Shown: positions 51,495-64,000 of the stretch, in pieces
How the letters are laid out: every line of letters begins with the position of its first letter
How positions within the stretch are numbered: position 1 is the first letter of the stretch
NCBI GenBank assembly: GCA_001557505.1
Contig: LSAX01000011.1
Span: 1,426,001-1,490,000 of the forward strand
Reading direction: 5' to 3'
Source of the DNA: Reticulascus tulasneorum
Lineage: Eukaryota; Ascomycota; Sordariomycetes; Glomerellales; Reticulascaceae
Length of the DNA: 64,000 bases
Position numbers and translations under genes: made by a program
The notes under the pieces: model-generated
The model's database searches: none
Told to the model about the DNA's origin: nothing
What the model saw: the letters and a program-made list of their open reading frames with translations, nothing else

Positions 51495-54400
51495 CGGACT
51501 TGAGGACATTGTGCGTCGATGTCCGTCGCCGCACCTCCGCCGTAGCGAAACGATGCGTTGGGGATTTTTGTTCGGTGCCCGTGGTGACCGCACGGGTAAC
51601 AGGCGAGCATGGGGCTGGGGGTATGGAACTTGCCTTTTTGCTTGTTCCGGGTCCGGATCTCATCCCTTCTGCTACAGAGTAGCTATTGAGACGAGGAACT
51701 AGGGGGCACGAAAGTGGGAATAAACGCCTACCACAGGATCGGCAGTCTCAAGCTCCACTCGGAGTATCAAAACATACTGCGCAATGATTCCCAGGGCCTC
51801 CAAAGGGCCGTCGTGACACCCAACAGTACCCGGCCTCGAAGAAGCTCTTGCTACGAAACTGCCTCATTGCAACGGCCACCTCGCAGATGGAAATCTGCCT
51901 CTGCCTTACTCAGGGGCCCCAGGGTGAAAATTTTGGTTCGTAGCGCTCTGTAATTTAGTGTCCGTGGCATTATCTGGCGTGCCCCTTAAGACCAATCCCT
52001 CTGATAATTGTGGTGCCTGGGCGGGAATCCTGTCACCCCAACGGACGTCCGGGACTCAGCAATCTCCATTCTTGGGTGTTGTCTCTCCAGACGGTCGTCC
52101 GTATGTTGATTCACTGAAACAACTACTGGCGACTAGGGCGTTATGGTTCGGGACTCGCGACTATGGTTTACGCGAGAGTCGTTGCTGAGGAAGCAGGATT
52201 AATTGTTGTTGAACACTGAAATTTTACTAACAGTCGAGGTAGGGGATGGAATTACCCAGTACTGTTAGTGAGGGGTGCACCAAGGCTACATTTGGCTTAT
52301 CAGGTGTGCAAGTGATTCTGTGTGACCAAGTAAGATACGCGAAACCACACAACCTGGAGATTTTACCATGATAAAAGATGTTTTCACAAGCTAGGGGCCT
52401 CATCTCGGCTCAATGATCAGTCCAAACTATTTTGGCGCCAATTCTCCTGAATATTCGTGGAATATCAAGAGCCCTGGCTGGCAACCGGCTCCGGAGTTCG
52501 GGCAGACCTGCCCAATTCCGGATCGGAAATAGTATTTTGCCGAAATCTTGCTGACATAAGGCGAGTTATCAACAACATCAGCCGTGAAAGCCTTCTCTCA
52601 TGACAATCAACCATGCCGTGTTCGAAAAAAGAATGAAGCATTTATCCCATCACTCCCAACTGTATAGTTGTCCCGCACCGAAGCGGCATGGAGCCTTCAA
52701 ATTCTCCGTCTCTGACTGACGGCACACCAAAGCTGAATGCAGGCACTAAATTGCTCCTCAACAAGTTCATTCAACTTAAATCTTCATGGAGACTTCTCGC
52801 TAGCTACAGCCAATGAAGGAACACCGAAGTGGACGTTCGTAAATAATTAGATTGACCCTCACCTAGGACCCAAGCACGAGCTTAACTGTCTAAACTACCT
52901 CAGCAGCCCAGCCATACCCAGCACTCAGCAGGCAGACAGGCAGGCTGTCGGTGGGCGATTGACTTTAGCCTGATGTTAACATGTGACGAGCTTTCCACCT
53001 CAGTGTGTACACAGATGATCAACAGGCACCGTGCCGAATCTGTCGCTCTTGGGAGGTGCCAGGAGGCAGGATATTCTCCGATGATGTCCATTGGACACGC
53101 TTGCCAGTCTCATGGCGTTATCTCACCCGCCGTCTGATGGTGGTGTGTGGATGGACACGCGCAACATGGACATTTCTTCCTTCCGTCGAGGCTCGTGCTT
53201 GCCGGTGATTGCATCACTCCCGAAAGTTCCGCCAACTTGCGAATGGTTACCAGCCCGCGGGCTGGTGCAGGACCGTCGTTGCCAGTTGGCCCCCATGGCC
53301 TCCTCAACAACCGTCCCGCTTGTTGCTATGTATGTAGTAGTAACCCGCATCCGCCGCCTGCCTAGCGTCAGGCACGCAATGCTGTCAGCAATCCATCTAA
53401 TATCTCTTCCGCCTTCAACCTTTGATATCCGTTCACCCAGTAGCGCGGTCGATCCCTGTTTGGGGATGGCCTCATGCGTAGTTCGCGGGGTCGCAGAGGA
53501 ACATCTGGAATTCTGTTCAAAAGTTCCTGTCTTGAAGTGAAACTGAGACGCGGGGTCGAGATTGAATCAAATCAAAGATGCGGAGTGGCCGCCTATAATG
53601 CCCTACTGTTGATAATTATAGCACTTCCTAGCCCTCCTCAGGACGACTGGCATGGGTGGCGGCCCGAAATCTGACTTTTGATTCTCTGTCTCTGTATTTA
53701 CCTTAGATACGGATGACTGTTCTTCATGGAGTTCCAGCCTGCCCAATTTGATAAGACCTTGCGAGGCAGCTACGCGAGGATGCTAGATAACGACCGACTA
53801 GGATATTTACATCGCTCGATTGATGGCCAAGAGAGCTAAACAACGGTTTCGCGATATTGACCAATCAATTCTTTTGACTCAAGGAACCAACATGATTCCA
53901 GAAGAAGAACCATTCCGCGGCCGTCAGTCCCGTATCTCCCAAGCAACTGTCTACTCTAGGAAACCCATGCGAACCAAGTCCCGGTGCTGGGATTTCTCAG
54001 CCCCTCACATAACTCGGCTCATCTACATTCCCTGCTAATACTATCGCATTAAACAAAAGCCAAGTCCTCGTTCTGGCCCGTGTCGCTTGTAGGGTTCGCA
54101 CGATGCCACGCCGCCGGAACCAGACTTATCTGATCGCCGGGTAGGAATACTCGTATCTGGGATACCCCTTGTTGCAAGTCGACTTTTGCCTGGAAAAGGT
54201 CCCATGTTTGAACTCCAGGAGGATCTGTGGGGTTAGTATCTGAGAAGGCTGGATTTGAATCTTACAACGCGCCTTACTCCGGTTTGCTCCGTTACGGCCG
54301 GCCGTCACGGGCAGAGGCACCTGGATTAGTGAAGATCCCTACTCCGCGACATAACCACGACACCTCTTTCCATCCCGGGTATTCTCCCAACAATGCCATG

Positions 54401-55790
54401 TCCTTCCCCACTACACCCTCTTCTCCCACTCCTTTTGCATACCAAGCGCTCGCCTCAATTAGCCTACAACAGCCGTGTGCCAGCCCTAGACGCTCGTCAT
54501 TCTCACAGGCTTTCATATCCCCCTTCGTTTAGTCTTACTGTTATTGCAGCTGCATCTGTCTGATCCGCTGCTGCCACGCCCCCTCCACCAAGCTCCCATG
54601 CTCATCTCTCCCGATGCATCCATCCATCACTCCCGTGGCTCCCCTGGCCGTCCGTTCCTCGTGCGTGCTCATGTAGTGTATATGCCGACAATATGTTGTC
54701 CCACCACCACCCCCTGCCCGCCCAATAATGACGAAGGGATTATTATTCTTGGTTCAGTGGTGCAGAGTACACACCCCGGCCATGATGGGCGACGATTCTA
54801 CTCCATCCAGCTAGCGGAGATCTCGGAAGGAATCTGGATCTATCTGAAATCCATACTAGCAATATTTCGGGCGTTGGCAGGATCGTCGACTTTGTTTTGA
54901 CTTCGGTCTTTTTTCTCAATGTGGGCAATGGGGAAATGCCCACTCGTGTGGACAGACACGAAAACGCGTGCTTTGACTTTGGATGTGTGTCTCGGCACTG
55001 CGAGACCCGCCAGATTTGAAATAGGGTGTCATTGGTTACACAATGCACGTACGGTGACGTTGTGCTTGCCCCCGTTGGTCGTGAGGATCTTTTTGCCCTC
55101 GACAGAACGTTTTGGTGGCAGGTTCCGTTTTGTTTCGCCCGCCCATGCCATGGAAGGAAATAGATTGCCTTCCATGCTGGTTGGTTGATCGCGGTGATCG
55201 ATAGCCCTTCTGGTGCGTGTTGCGAAAGGGGTCTATGGCCAGATCCAGCAATCTTGCTCTCTTTTGGAATTGATTTACTGTTACAGCTCTACCGTTTGAT
55301 GGACATGTCGTGCAGAACGGGCATCGGTCGTCCCAATCTTGGGATTCGGCCGGGGAAATCATTTAAATCTGTATGTCTTCGGTCTTGGTGAAGCTTGTCG
55401 GGGCGATGATCCCTAGAAATATCGAATAAACTACGTAGAACACTCGGTCAAGCATGAAACAGGATTTCAGAGAAATTGGGTCGTCTCCTCCCCTTTCTGC
55501 GACTGTAACGTTGATTCCAATATTGGATCGACGAGGACGGCAAGGACTGGAGGGTTGGAGGAGGCCGAGGAGTGATCGATGGCGACGACGATGACGATGA
55601 CGAGGGAGAGGGGCGAGGGGCGAGAGTAATTGTGGAAAAGCGAAGAGTAGACCAAATTGAGGTATTGATTCATTTGTGTCAAGAAAATCCAGACAGTTAA
55701 AGACATATATGCAATACATACAATCGAAAAGAAGCTATCGCAATCATTTCTTTACCAGGAAGTAGACCCCTATCATCCCATCCATCTAAG

Positions 55791-55808
55791 CAGCAGCAGC
55801 AGCAGCAG
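55791..55808. repeat. (CAG)6 trinucleotide repeat
   Basis: Six CAG units, read as (CTG)6 on the minus strand. They lie about 180 bp beyond the stop codon of the Cmr1-type gene, probably within its 3' UTR. Confidence 0.7.
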
Positions 55809-55986
55809 CCCCCTCCGTAACGCCGTCCCTTCACCCCGTCATTGCTGTTTCCAGGTCTCATACCCGGATCCAGAGTCCCGTAGTTTCCCAACGCCTAGAC
55901 ATACAAGCCGACCCAGACTCATCTCATAGCAAGTAGTAAAAGAAAACGCGAAGAAATAAAAGACAAAATAAGAATGTAGTAAAAGA

Positions 55987-58900
55987 TCATGAAGAGCCGG
56001 CTCCCAGCCCGTCCACGTTCCAATTGCCTCCCAGTGTGATGAGCTTTCGCTTGATGCCATCACCGATACGGCATGTGACGCCCTCGTCGATGGCCATGAT
56101 GCCATATGCGAGCACGTCGGCCGGCTTGTCCAGCCCGACAGTGGTGCCATCCCGTCTAGTGAGGATTGCTACACCGTCGCCTCCGCTCCAGAGGTAGGCA
56201 ATGACAGCCGGGTCCTCGGGAACAACCTGGTCAATCGCGACCACTTCGCTGCCAGAATGCATGTTGCCGCCGGCACCGCCACGGCCTGCGTTCATCTCCT
56301 CACGGGGTGACTGCGCGCGCGGCGACGTCGACTGGCCATGCGCTTTCTGGAAGCTGGGGTCCAGGCGCGCAATGCTGTCAGTCCAGAGAATGAGCGTCGC
56401 ACGGTAGATAGCAGCGGGCCACCACGTCGGCCTGCGATCTGGTGGCATGGAGCGGAGCAGACGCATGACCTGGCCGCAGTGGAAGACGGCTTCCTCGCGG
56501 TTATAAACGCAGCGCTTGTGGCGCAGGCTGAGCTCCCAGTAGGAGCCGTCGAAGCCTTCACGTCGGGCGAGACGCTCAACCTCCTGGAAGTTCGTAACTG
56601 CGTTGAGGGAGATGAGATGGTAGAGGACTAGGTTGCAGCGGGTTGTGGGGCAGTTCGGGTTGTTTTTGTAGAGCGACATGGTCAGCTCGTACCATTTCTG
56701 GAGCAGGGCTTGCACTTCTTCCAGGCGGAGCATGGTGCTCGCCTTCGTGACAGTGCGGGAGGTTGCGCGACGGGTGGAGAGGACGTCGCTGAAGCAGGAG
56801 AGCATTTGGCGGAGATGGCACAGGAGAGATTGCAGCGGGTGGAGGAGAAGACGAAGTTGCTGCGGTGAAAGACTTCCTTGACGCCGAGAGAGATTGTCAT
56901 GGATGAAGTCTTGGAAGAGATCGCAGAGCGATGGGGTGAGGGACGGGCTGGTGAGGAGCTGGGGATTCACGTTGGCGGTGCACCCGTAGATGTTTTGCAC
57001 GTTGGCGAACCACTGCTCCGAGTTTGAGCTAAGCCATAATGCCTCTGGGCCTGGCAGAGGGCATTGCAGGTCGCTGATTGCAAGCATTGGCGGCGTGTCG
57101 TGGAAGAGACTGAGCTCCTGGTCGGCCATGACCCAATTGTACACGAGCCTGGGAGTTTTGTTAGTCAACCTTCAGAAAAGATGAGAGCTCGCTCATCACG
57201 TACCTGTTCTGCGTCTCGCGGTGCAACCATGCGCGCCATTGCAGCTCAGTGCTCGTCGAGCTGTTGAGCGTTGGAATCATGGATGGTTGCGGCTCGAGCA
57301 TGCCAGCGTGTTTCAGCATCTAGTAAGGTGATACGTCAGAATTTGGTTCATGGCAAATCACAGAAGACGGTGGCTTACCGATAGGTACATCCCCCTCTGC
57401 CCCATCGCAATGTCCATCAACCACTTGTCGCCGCTCCATGCACCGAGGATGGTGAACAGAAGAGCGCATCTCAACGCAACAGGGTCAGCGGAAAGCTCGA
57501 CATCTTTCTCGATGATGTCAAAGAGCGAGATGCGACACGTCTCCGTCAAGCCCGCGGCAAGATACCGCGCCTCGGCCATCGGGACTGCGGCCGCGCCTTG
57601 CGCGATCATGAGCAGCACGAGCAGCGTTGATGCTTGGTTGTTGATGAGCATCTCATTCGGGTCTACACACCCGGCAACCACCAGCGGGAAGTAGTACGAC
57701 AGGCTGCGCACGTAGCTGCGGAGGAAATACTCTAGGATTTTTGTTGGCGGTAGGACGATGAAATTGAAATCACCTGGGCTAGCATATCCGCCTTTGGGGT
57801 AGCCATTCAGGCCACCGCGGTGGATTTCCAGCGCCTTGTGGAGGAATGACTGGGTGATCGCCAGCATCCTGTCACGTGTCCTTGATGTCAGAGGAACAAC
57901 TGATGCGAGATCTGACCCATCCCAGTCGACTTGATCTAGATACTTTTCCAAGGAACTCCATGTGCCGTCTTCTTTGGATTTTTGCTCCAGGCACTCCAGA
58001 TGGACGATGGCTGTGCGAGGGCATGCACCGGAATAGATGGGCGGGTTGCAACGCGCTAACGGCCAGGCGGCTTCCGCAGCCATCACGACCTCGAACTCGG
58101 GAATTACGGCATCGCCCATGATGCCGAGTGGGGAATCCATGGTCTTCAGGGTGGAGTTGAAGTCGCCCGTGGACATGATGCTAGTGCCTCTTGTGTGGAT
58201 TGACCCGCGCGACGATGAGGTGGACATTGGCTCTGAATTGGATGAGATGTCACTCAATTCAGGGAATGTCGGCATGGGCATGTCTGATCTGCCGAGGGGC
58301 ATTGAGTTCGAATACATGTCGAGCTCCAAAGGATACTCAGGCCAGACAAGAAGGTCTTGATAGTTCCCTTCAGGACTGACGAAGTCATTGCCCATCATGA
58401 ACTCATCCAGACCTTCGACTCTGGTATGAGGTGATGGGAAGTCTTCGCAGCTCCGATGCGATTGTGTTGGTGAGCTCTTCTTGTGAGTAGCCTCAACGAG
58501 GCGAGGATCCATGGTTCCTACCGGAGATCCTGTTGAGATCTTTCCGGGAGACTCTTGCTTGGGCATGTTTGGGTCGATATCCATATAGGCTACCGTGGGC
58601 GTGGGCTGCGGCGGTTGTGTGTTTCCTGGCATCATCTGATTGCTATACGCGGCGCTGGCTTGGGCAGCCCTGACAGCAGCCTTAGACGACCGACGAGCGA
58701 ACCTGGCCGCGCATGGGAGGTTCTTCTCCGCACAGCGAGAGCAAGGGACTCTCTTATCACAACCCGTCTTTGCGTTGGCACAGTTCTGACAGGCAATGGG
58801 TGTTCGACCGGCGACGGTAGGCACGCCTCCCGGAAGGGGTTCCATGGGGTCTCGGGCTTCATGGTATGTGGAGTGATGTCTTTGAAGAAGGTCTCTGTTG

Positions 58901-59141
58901 GGGAAAGTGTTAGTGAATAGCTTCAGGTGGGATACCAGGCTAAGATACTGACCGTCTGGCGAACGAGAGCTGACAAGCACTGCAGCGATGGGGTTTAACA
59001 TTGGTATCTGGAGAATCATATGCATCAGCTTCAACAGTTCGGGTGCTAAGATTTGAGACCGGGCAGCTTACGGCTTGGGATATGCCTCTCTAGATGTTCC
59101 TTTCTAGTGAAGCTCTTCCCACAGTATGCGCAGAAGACCAT
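55987..59141 (-). CDS. CMR1: Cmr1-type melanin regulator (C2H2 plus Zn2Cys6), five exons
   Basis: Exons 59141-59072, 59007-58953, 58894-57379, 57319-57204 and 57148-55987 encode 972 residues, near the ~980-1010 of Cmr1/Bmr1; introns are 64, 58, 59 and 55 bp, all GT-AG. Two C2H2 fingers lie at the N-terminus (Cys4, Cys7, His20, His24; Cys32, Cys35, His48, His53), followed by a Zn2Cys6 cluster (Cys77, 80, 87, 93, 96, 103). This pairing is typical of Cmr1. The first intron splits finger 1 just before its last His and the second lies inside finger 2. A fungal-specific transcription factor homology region spans about 415-580 (YYFPLVVAGC, LLVLLMIAQGA). The middle is Ser/Pro/Met-rich. Cmr1 proteins activate PKS and THN reductase genes in melanising mycelium. 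Start chosen because MVFCAYC directly begins finger 1 and the ATG has A at -3 and G at +4. Confidence 0.93.
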
Positions 59142-62100
59142 TGTCACAGTAGTCCGTTTGGACAAATGATCAAATGTCTTGGTCTCTTGGAATCAAGAAA
59201 ATGGCCGGCGAGGTATCCTCAAGCTGGGGGTGGGGGGAACCAGATATATGAATGTTGCAGGACGGAAGGTGTTGATGTGCCGAGAAGGTATATGAGGTAG
59301 GCTGGTATGATGAAGCAAGCTGATATCTGGCTTGGATGCAACAGAGAAGACAGCAAAGTGAGAGGTTGAAAAAGTCTAAAAAAGGTAGACGAGAGAAAGG
59401 GTACGAAGATGAACGAATGCAGGAAGGGAAGTAAGGAAGCGAGAGGATGGCAAGCTACCTAGACAAGACAATGCGGAAGAAAGCTGGTTAAGGTTGTGAC
59501 GAGCTTGTATTGTCTAGCGTATGCACCAATGGAAGGCGGACGTGCATGGAGGCAGATTTCTCCCGGTATTCCATATAGAGTGTGGGAAACGGATGGACTG
59601 GTTTTCATATATATCGCGGATATAAAGTAAAGTATATGGGAAGGAAAACTGGAGAGCATGGGTCATCAGGTTAGGGTAGGCTGAGGGTGGGTGCAGAGAG
59701 TGGACTGGGCTGGCTTCGCATCACATACTCGGGTCAGGCTGGACTACTGGCCAAGCTATTGATTGGTGTGGTTGTTTTGAAAGACGATGGAAGCTCTGCT
59801 GGCCGAAGCGGTGACTGCTCCAACAGAGACATGCTCCTCTGCACAGTCATTGCATCCAAGACACATCCACATGGATGGCGAGCTGGGCTAGGATGTGTTA
59901 TTGATACGGATGGGTCTTGCGCCCCGGCACTGACCAGGTTGGCGTCGACATGTGTTCAGCCGCTATGGATCCGCAATGGATGATGGCTGAAGATAGCAAT
60001 GATGAGAGTGGAGATGCAAGTCAAAGTCTGTGTGGAGGGCTTGGAAAGAGGGCCACGCCGCTTCCGGTAAGACCCAGATCTCTTGGTGTCAGGTACATCT
60101 TCTAGCGGCGCCAAAGTACCCGTGTGTTCGTTCGTGGCAATTAGCCCTCTAGGCACGAGCTACGTATACAAGGGGTGGAACGGGATGGACGGAGAGTATG
60201 GGGAGTGGGGGGGCGAATAGCAGATCGTGACGGTCAATCTGCTGAAGGACAGAAAAGAACCATCACACGATGTAGAAGCATGGTCAAATTGGGATGTTCT
60301 CAATGGAGGAGCTGGAGGGACGAAGGGAGGGAAAAGACGGCATTGGAGGGTGGCAGAGCGTTTGGGTGGTTGGCAAGGCTAACAAAACACCTTACTTCGG
60401 CCGAGCGAGTACGAAGTACATGGGCGGCTTCCACAATGAAAGAAGGAAAGACGTTCCGATAGTGGGTGCCAGGACTAGGGGAAAGGGACAAGAAAGAAAA
60501 GAGGACAAGCCAAGATCACCGTCGAGGGTACGATTCCGTTCGTGGTGTGTGTGTGTGACCCTGCAACCTTACTTGCTACCCCGGGTGGATGGGACATGTC
60601 AAGGAAACTCATGTTAGTGAGCATGGCTTTTTTTCGTAAATGACGGGCTGGCCGGGTTTAGATTGTGAGATGCCGAGTTTCAAGGTACGGATGGACGGTG
60701 CTGATCAAAATGTGGTGGTGGTGGTGGATTTCAAGTTGAGAGTATTGAGCTGTACGTGCTGCACCGAGTCAATCAATAAGCAGCAGCCAATGAATGCCGA
60801 ATTCTCGCATATGGAAATACCAAAGGCAAAAGAACGGGGTTAAGGAGCAGGCTCTTTTTTTTTGGTTTGTTTTTGATGCGAGTCAGAATTGCGGCCCTTG
60901 CTTTTCTTGTAAGGTCGCGGGTCAATCTTCCTAGACGGGCCACTTGGACGTGGGAGCGCTCCAAACAGACGCCGAGTCTCGAATTGCATGTTTCGACGCT
61001 TCGCCCGGGGTAGGAATGTGTCGTGTGGAACGAATGACGGCCAAGCACTCGCCCCAAGAGATGGCTAGGCCAATGAATTACCATGGAGGGAGGACGGATT
61101 AGGACTGGAACCCGATCTGACAGGTCTACTTCCCTGCCTCCGTTGGACCTTTCTCCTTCTCTGTGTCTTGCTCTCTCAGTCTCTCTCTGTTTTTGCGTAC
61201 CGTAAACCGATAGGCTGACAAGCCGGGTCGATCCTGGGGAGGATGAGGGAGGGGGGGTCAGAACAGAGAGGGCAAAAAGACAGCGAGAGAGCGAGAGAGA
61301 GAGCAGTTCGGCCCTGTGGAAGCTGTGGTGAACGTGAACGAAAGTGGCCATTGAATTTTGCCAGCGAAAGTGACGACCAGGACCTAAGGCGCCGCAAAGC
61401 CGTCCACAGATTGGGAGTTTGAACTAAGTATGCAAGGTTCGGTGATGCGATCAAACGGTTAACGATCAACACGCGGGTGATGACGATCTTTCATATACTA
61501 CGGTGACGCCCCGGGGCGTGTCTGACACCACACACCCCCTCCCCCCTTGTTCCCCCCTGGCTTGTCACTTGGCCGACATCACAGGTCGAAAAGGAAAAAG
61601 TGGCAGGGCAGAAATGGAGGAGATGGCGATGGGCATGGAAAATTTGCGAGACAATCTCGAAACATAGTTTCGATATAGTTCCTAGAGCTGTCTGAGAAGG
61701 GCGAGAAGCAAAGAAGACACTCTCGCTTCGAGCATGCATCTGTCTATTAGTATCTGGCCTGCAGCTTTACCTTTTGGGTCGGTACCTTATCTAGCAAATA
61801 AGGTGAGGTAGTATAAATGTCGGCCTGGGCCATATTCTCTACCTTAATAAGCGGTCGACCTGTGGGTTGTGGCCGGGTGGGGGGCTTTTTGGTTCATGCC
61901 TTCAATTCTGCACAACCCTGAGATACCACCCTAAGATAGGTAGAATTGATTGCCTTTTGCTTTCATGGAACTCAGGTGACGGGGGGGGGAGGGGAAGGGC
62001 TATGGGACAATAGGATACTTGCAAATGCTTGTGTGCCAGCAGTGCCGCTCTACCACCCATCTTCAACCACCTAACCCGTCGACCACCTAGCTAATTAGGT

Positions 62101-64000
62101 AATAAACGTGGCCCAGCCCCAGCGAATCTCTGAGAAGGAGAAGGGTAAGGGAGGGGGGGTGCCTCAATGCAACCTATTCTTCATGATCCCGTAACACGTG
62201 TAAAGTAAGGTAAGGTAGAGATGGACCGTTGCATCGATCCGTTTTTGCATGTCGATTACGGGCGGGATTGAGAAGAGAGAAAAGACGCCATCTCATCGTA
62301 CCTAAATCTGCACACAAACACCACCGCAACGGACGTTGGTCGGCAAGATGGAACCCCTCGTAGAACCGTCGTCATTTGTGCAACTCGACGATGTTCGAAG
62401 AACGGTCGCACCGCATCTACTTGGTAATGCTCCAGAAACGATGTGCACATACATAGACACGCACATACATACACGAATACATAAGGCTCCCCCCATCCGC
62501 GAAAATAAGCTCTGGCTCCATTTGGCCCGTGTCCCAGATCCCCATCGCCGGAAATACAATATGTACGCACATAATGAGCCAAAGCACGCGCTCAAGCAGG
62601 TGAACCGGCCGTGTCCAACCCCATCCCTCGCCCCTCGCCCCGTGTCCCACAGACGGTTCCAATCTGGATAATTTCCCATGGGCAGACGCCTGTCTCATGT
62701 CGTATCCCTTCCCGCGGGATACCTATCCCATCCCCCCTTCCCAATTATAATACTAGGGTAAAGTAGGTATGTACCTTGGGTGGTTTTTTATTTTATTTTA
62801 AACGGCCACACCCCCATATCCTGATTCCACAGAATCCCCAAAAAGAACACAAACGTACAGGCGTTCATATTACCCGCATTCTAATGTTCGCTAAAAATAA
62901 GCTTCTGGCCAGGGGGGCTCGGGCGTGATATATTAGCGTGTGCGCCGTCTGCCTTCGTGTCCACCTCAGGTCGTTCCGACTGCCGTGTGCGCCGGCCCCA
63001 AGGGAAGTACCAAAGTACAGCAGCAGCACCTTGAGGATTCTCGCCTTGCCTGACTGTGATGTAGACCACCAAAAGTACTTCTAGTGCGTGTCTGCCATGC
63101 ACCTCTACTTCGTACAGCACGGGCATGCTGCCTACTGGGTCCCCAAGCACCCGACGGCGTGCACTACCCAATTACAGGGGGGTGATTTCAGGGGAGACCA
63201 ACTGTGGTAGTCTCAGGTACTGCCGTGGCTGGCGTACCACTCGGTTACCTGATCACCAATGACTACCTAGGTACTAATTACTAGGCACCACGGGCACTTC
63301 AGTTGACTGTGTAATTAGCTGATAATTTGGTACCCATAGCCCTTGCCTAGCACTTCTAGCTGGTGGTACTCATAGCATGAAAGCAAGTACGGACATAGGT
63401 AGGTAAGCCTGTGAAGATGCCCTGGAGTCGGGTGCAATGGGCTTGAGAATGGCCCTTCCTAGGGGCTCCACCACCTGAGCGCCCGGGCAGATCTCCCCCT
63501 CAACTACATGGTCCCCCCTGCTCCCCACGGCGCCTCATCCACCCTGCACCAGGGCCAAAGGTCTTGTGGACCGAGCGAATCACAAACCGCCGCTGTGAAA
63601 TATTCTCCGACGGCTTTTGCTCAGCCTGTGCCGAAGCTCCCACCAAGAAGACCGCGACACACGCTGGCCATTGTGCTACAGCGACAGCTACACAGACCAC
63701 GGTGCCCTGCTCAGGTATCGTTCCAGGCAGTTGTTCTGTGGACCCCTCCTGGAAGGGCTCCCTGTCAGTGTCAGCCTTGGATGCTAGGAGCTGAGGGAAG
63801 GTTATTCTTGACACACAAACATCGTCTCAGCCCTTCTGGCCTGGGGGTGAGCTTTTGCATCCCAGCCCACCCTTTCGACGAGTGTCGTTGGCCGACGCCT
63901 TGCGAGGGCAGCGTCATCCTCCCCCGGGCCTTGGGCGTTTGAGAACCAATGGTAGATGGGATCTCGCCCGGATCGGACCTAGGGATGCAGAATCTCCAAG
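59142..64000. other. Upstream region of Cmr1-type gene to window edge
   Basis: About 4.9 kb without a supportable gene. The left end should hold the promoter of the Cmr1-type gene; AT-rich TATA-like words occur around 59607-59635 on the minus strand. ORFs up to 192 codons (60773-61351, minus) are low-complexity Ser/Arg/Leu. Simple sequence includes (GTG)n near 60712-60724, (GT)n near 60545-60557, a CT/GA tract near 61155-61305 and AGGTA/TACCT words at about 61785-61845, 62085-62215 and 63260-63300. Confidence 0.5.

Larger units (their letters stand above)
51386..55986. other. Gene-free region between reductase and Cmr1-type gene
   Basis: About 4.6 kb holding the reductase promoter at the left and the 3' UTR of the Cmr1-type gene at the right. 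ORFs such as 53091-53540 have no motif. Apart from a TATA box and a short CAG repeat I see nothing distinct. Confidence 0.5.

Noticed and set aside
1..64000. CRISPR array, rRNA genes, telomere repeats, intact transposon
   Set aside because: No regularly spaced repeats, no rRNA-like sequence, no TTAGGG arrays, and no transposase or reverse-transcriptase motifs were found.

Overview
The window is nuclear DNA from a filamentous ascomycete (Pezizomycotina). The evidence is short GT-AG introns of about 47-67 bp with CTGAC/CTAAC-like branch points, fungal zinc-cluster regulators, and a reducing-free iterative type I polyketide synthase. Intergenic DNA carries many TACCT/AGGTA words, which I associate with Sordariomycetes. 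The melanin gene set recalls the Pestalotiopsis fici Pfma locus and the Colletotrichum and Verticillium loci. Class-level placement is inference, not proof.

Left part (1-11.9 kb) is compact. It holds the 3' part of a PXA-PX-Nexin_C sorting nexin, an orphan 281-residue ORF, a three-exon 5-oxoprolinase (1364 aa after splicing) and an orphan 275-residue ORF.

From about 16.4 to 59.1 kb lies a DHN-melanin-type gene cluster with unusually wide spacing. In order: a secreted Abr1/Fet3-like multicopper oxidase (+, six exons, 566 aa); the SAT-KS-AT-PT-ACP-ACP-TE polyketide synthase (+, four exons, 2166 aa); an AflR-type Zn2Cys6 regulator (+, 422 aa); a tetra/trihydroxynaphthalene reductase (-, two exons, 289 aa); and a Cmr1-type regulator with two C2H2 fingers plus a Zn2Cys6 cluster (-, five exons, 972 aa). 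The PKS should make 1,3,6,8-tetrahydroxynaphthalene, the reductase should reduce it toward scytalone/vermelone, the oxidase could polymerise the final naphthalenediol, and the two regulators probably control the set. No scytalone dehydratase or Ayg1-type hydrolase is seen in the window.

The main new observation is that strict matches to the AflR consensus TCGSWNNSCGR occur about 310-330 bp upstream of both the oxidase and the PKS start codons, while an AflR-family protein is encoded inside the cluster. Other points are an out-of-frame uORF overlapping the PKS start, short uORFs and a 3' hairpin around the AflR-like gene, a frameshifted membrane-protein relic, and gaps of 4.6-9.7 kb in which I find no convincing gene. 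I found no tRNA, rRNA, CRISPR array or intact transposon. All exon structures were derived by eye from splice signals and family motifs.
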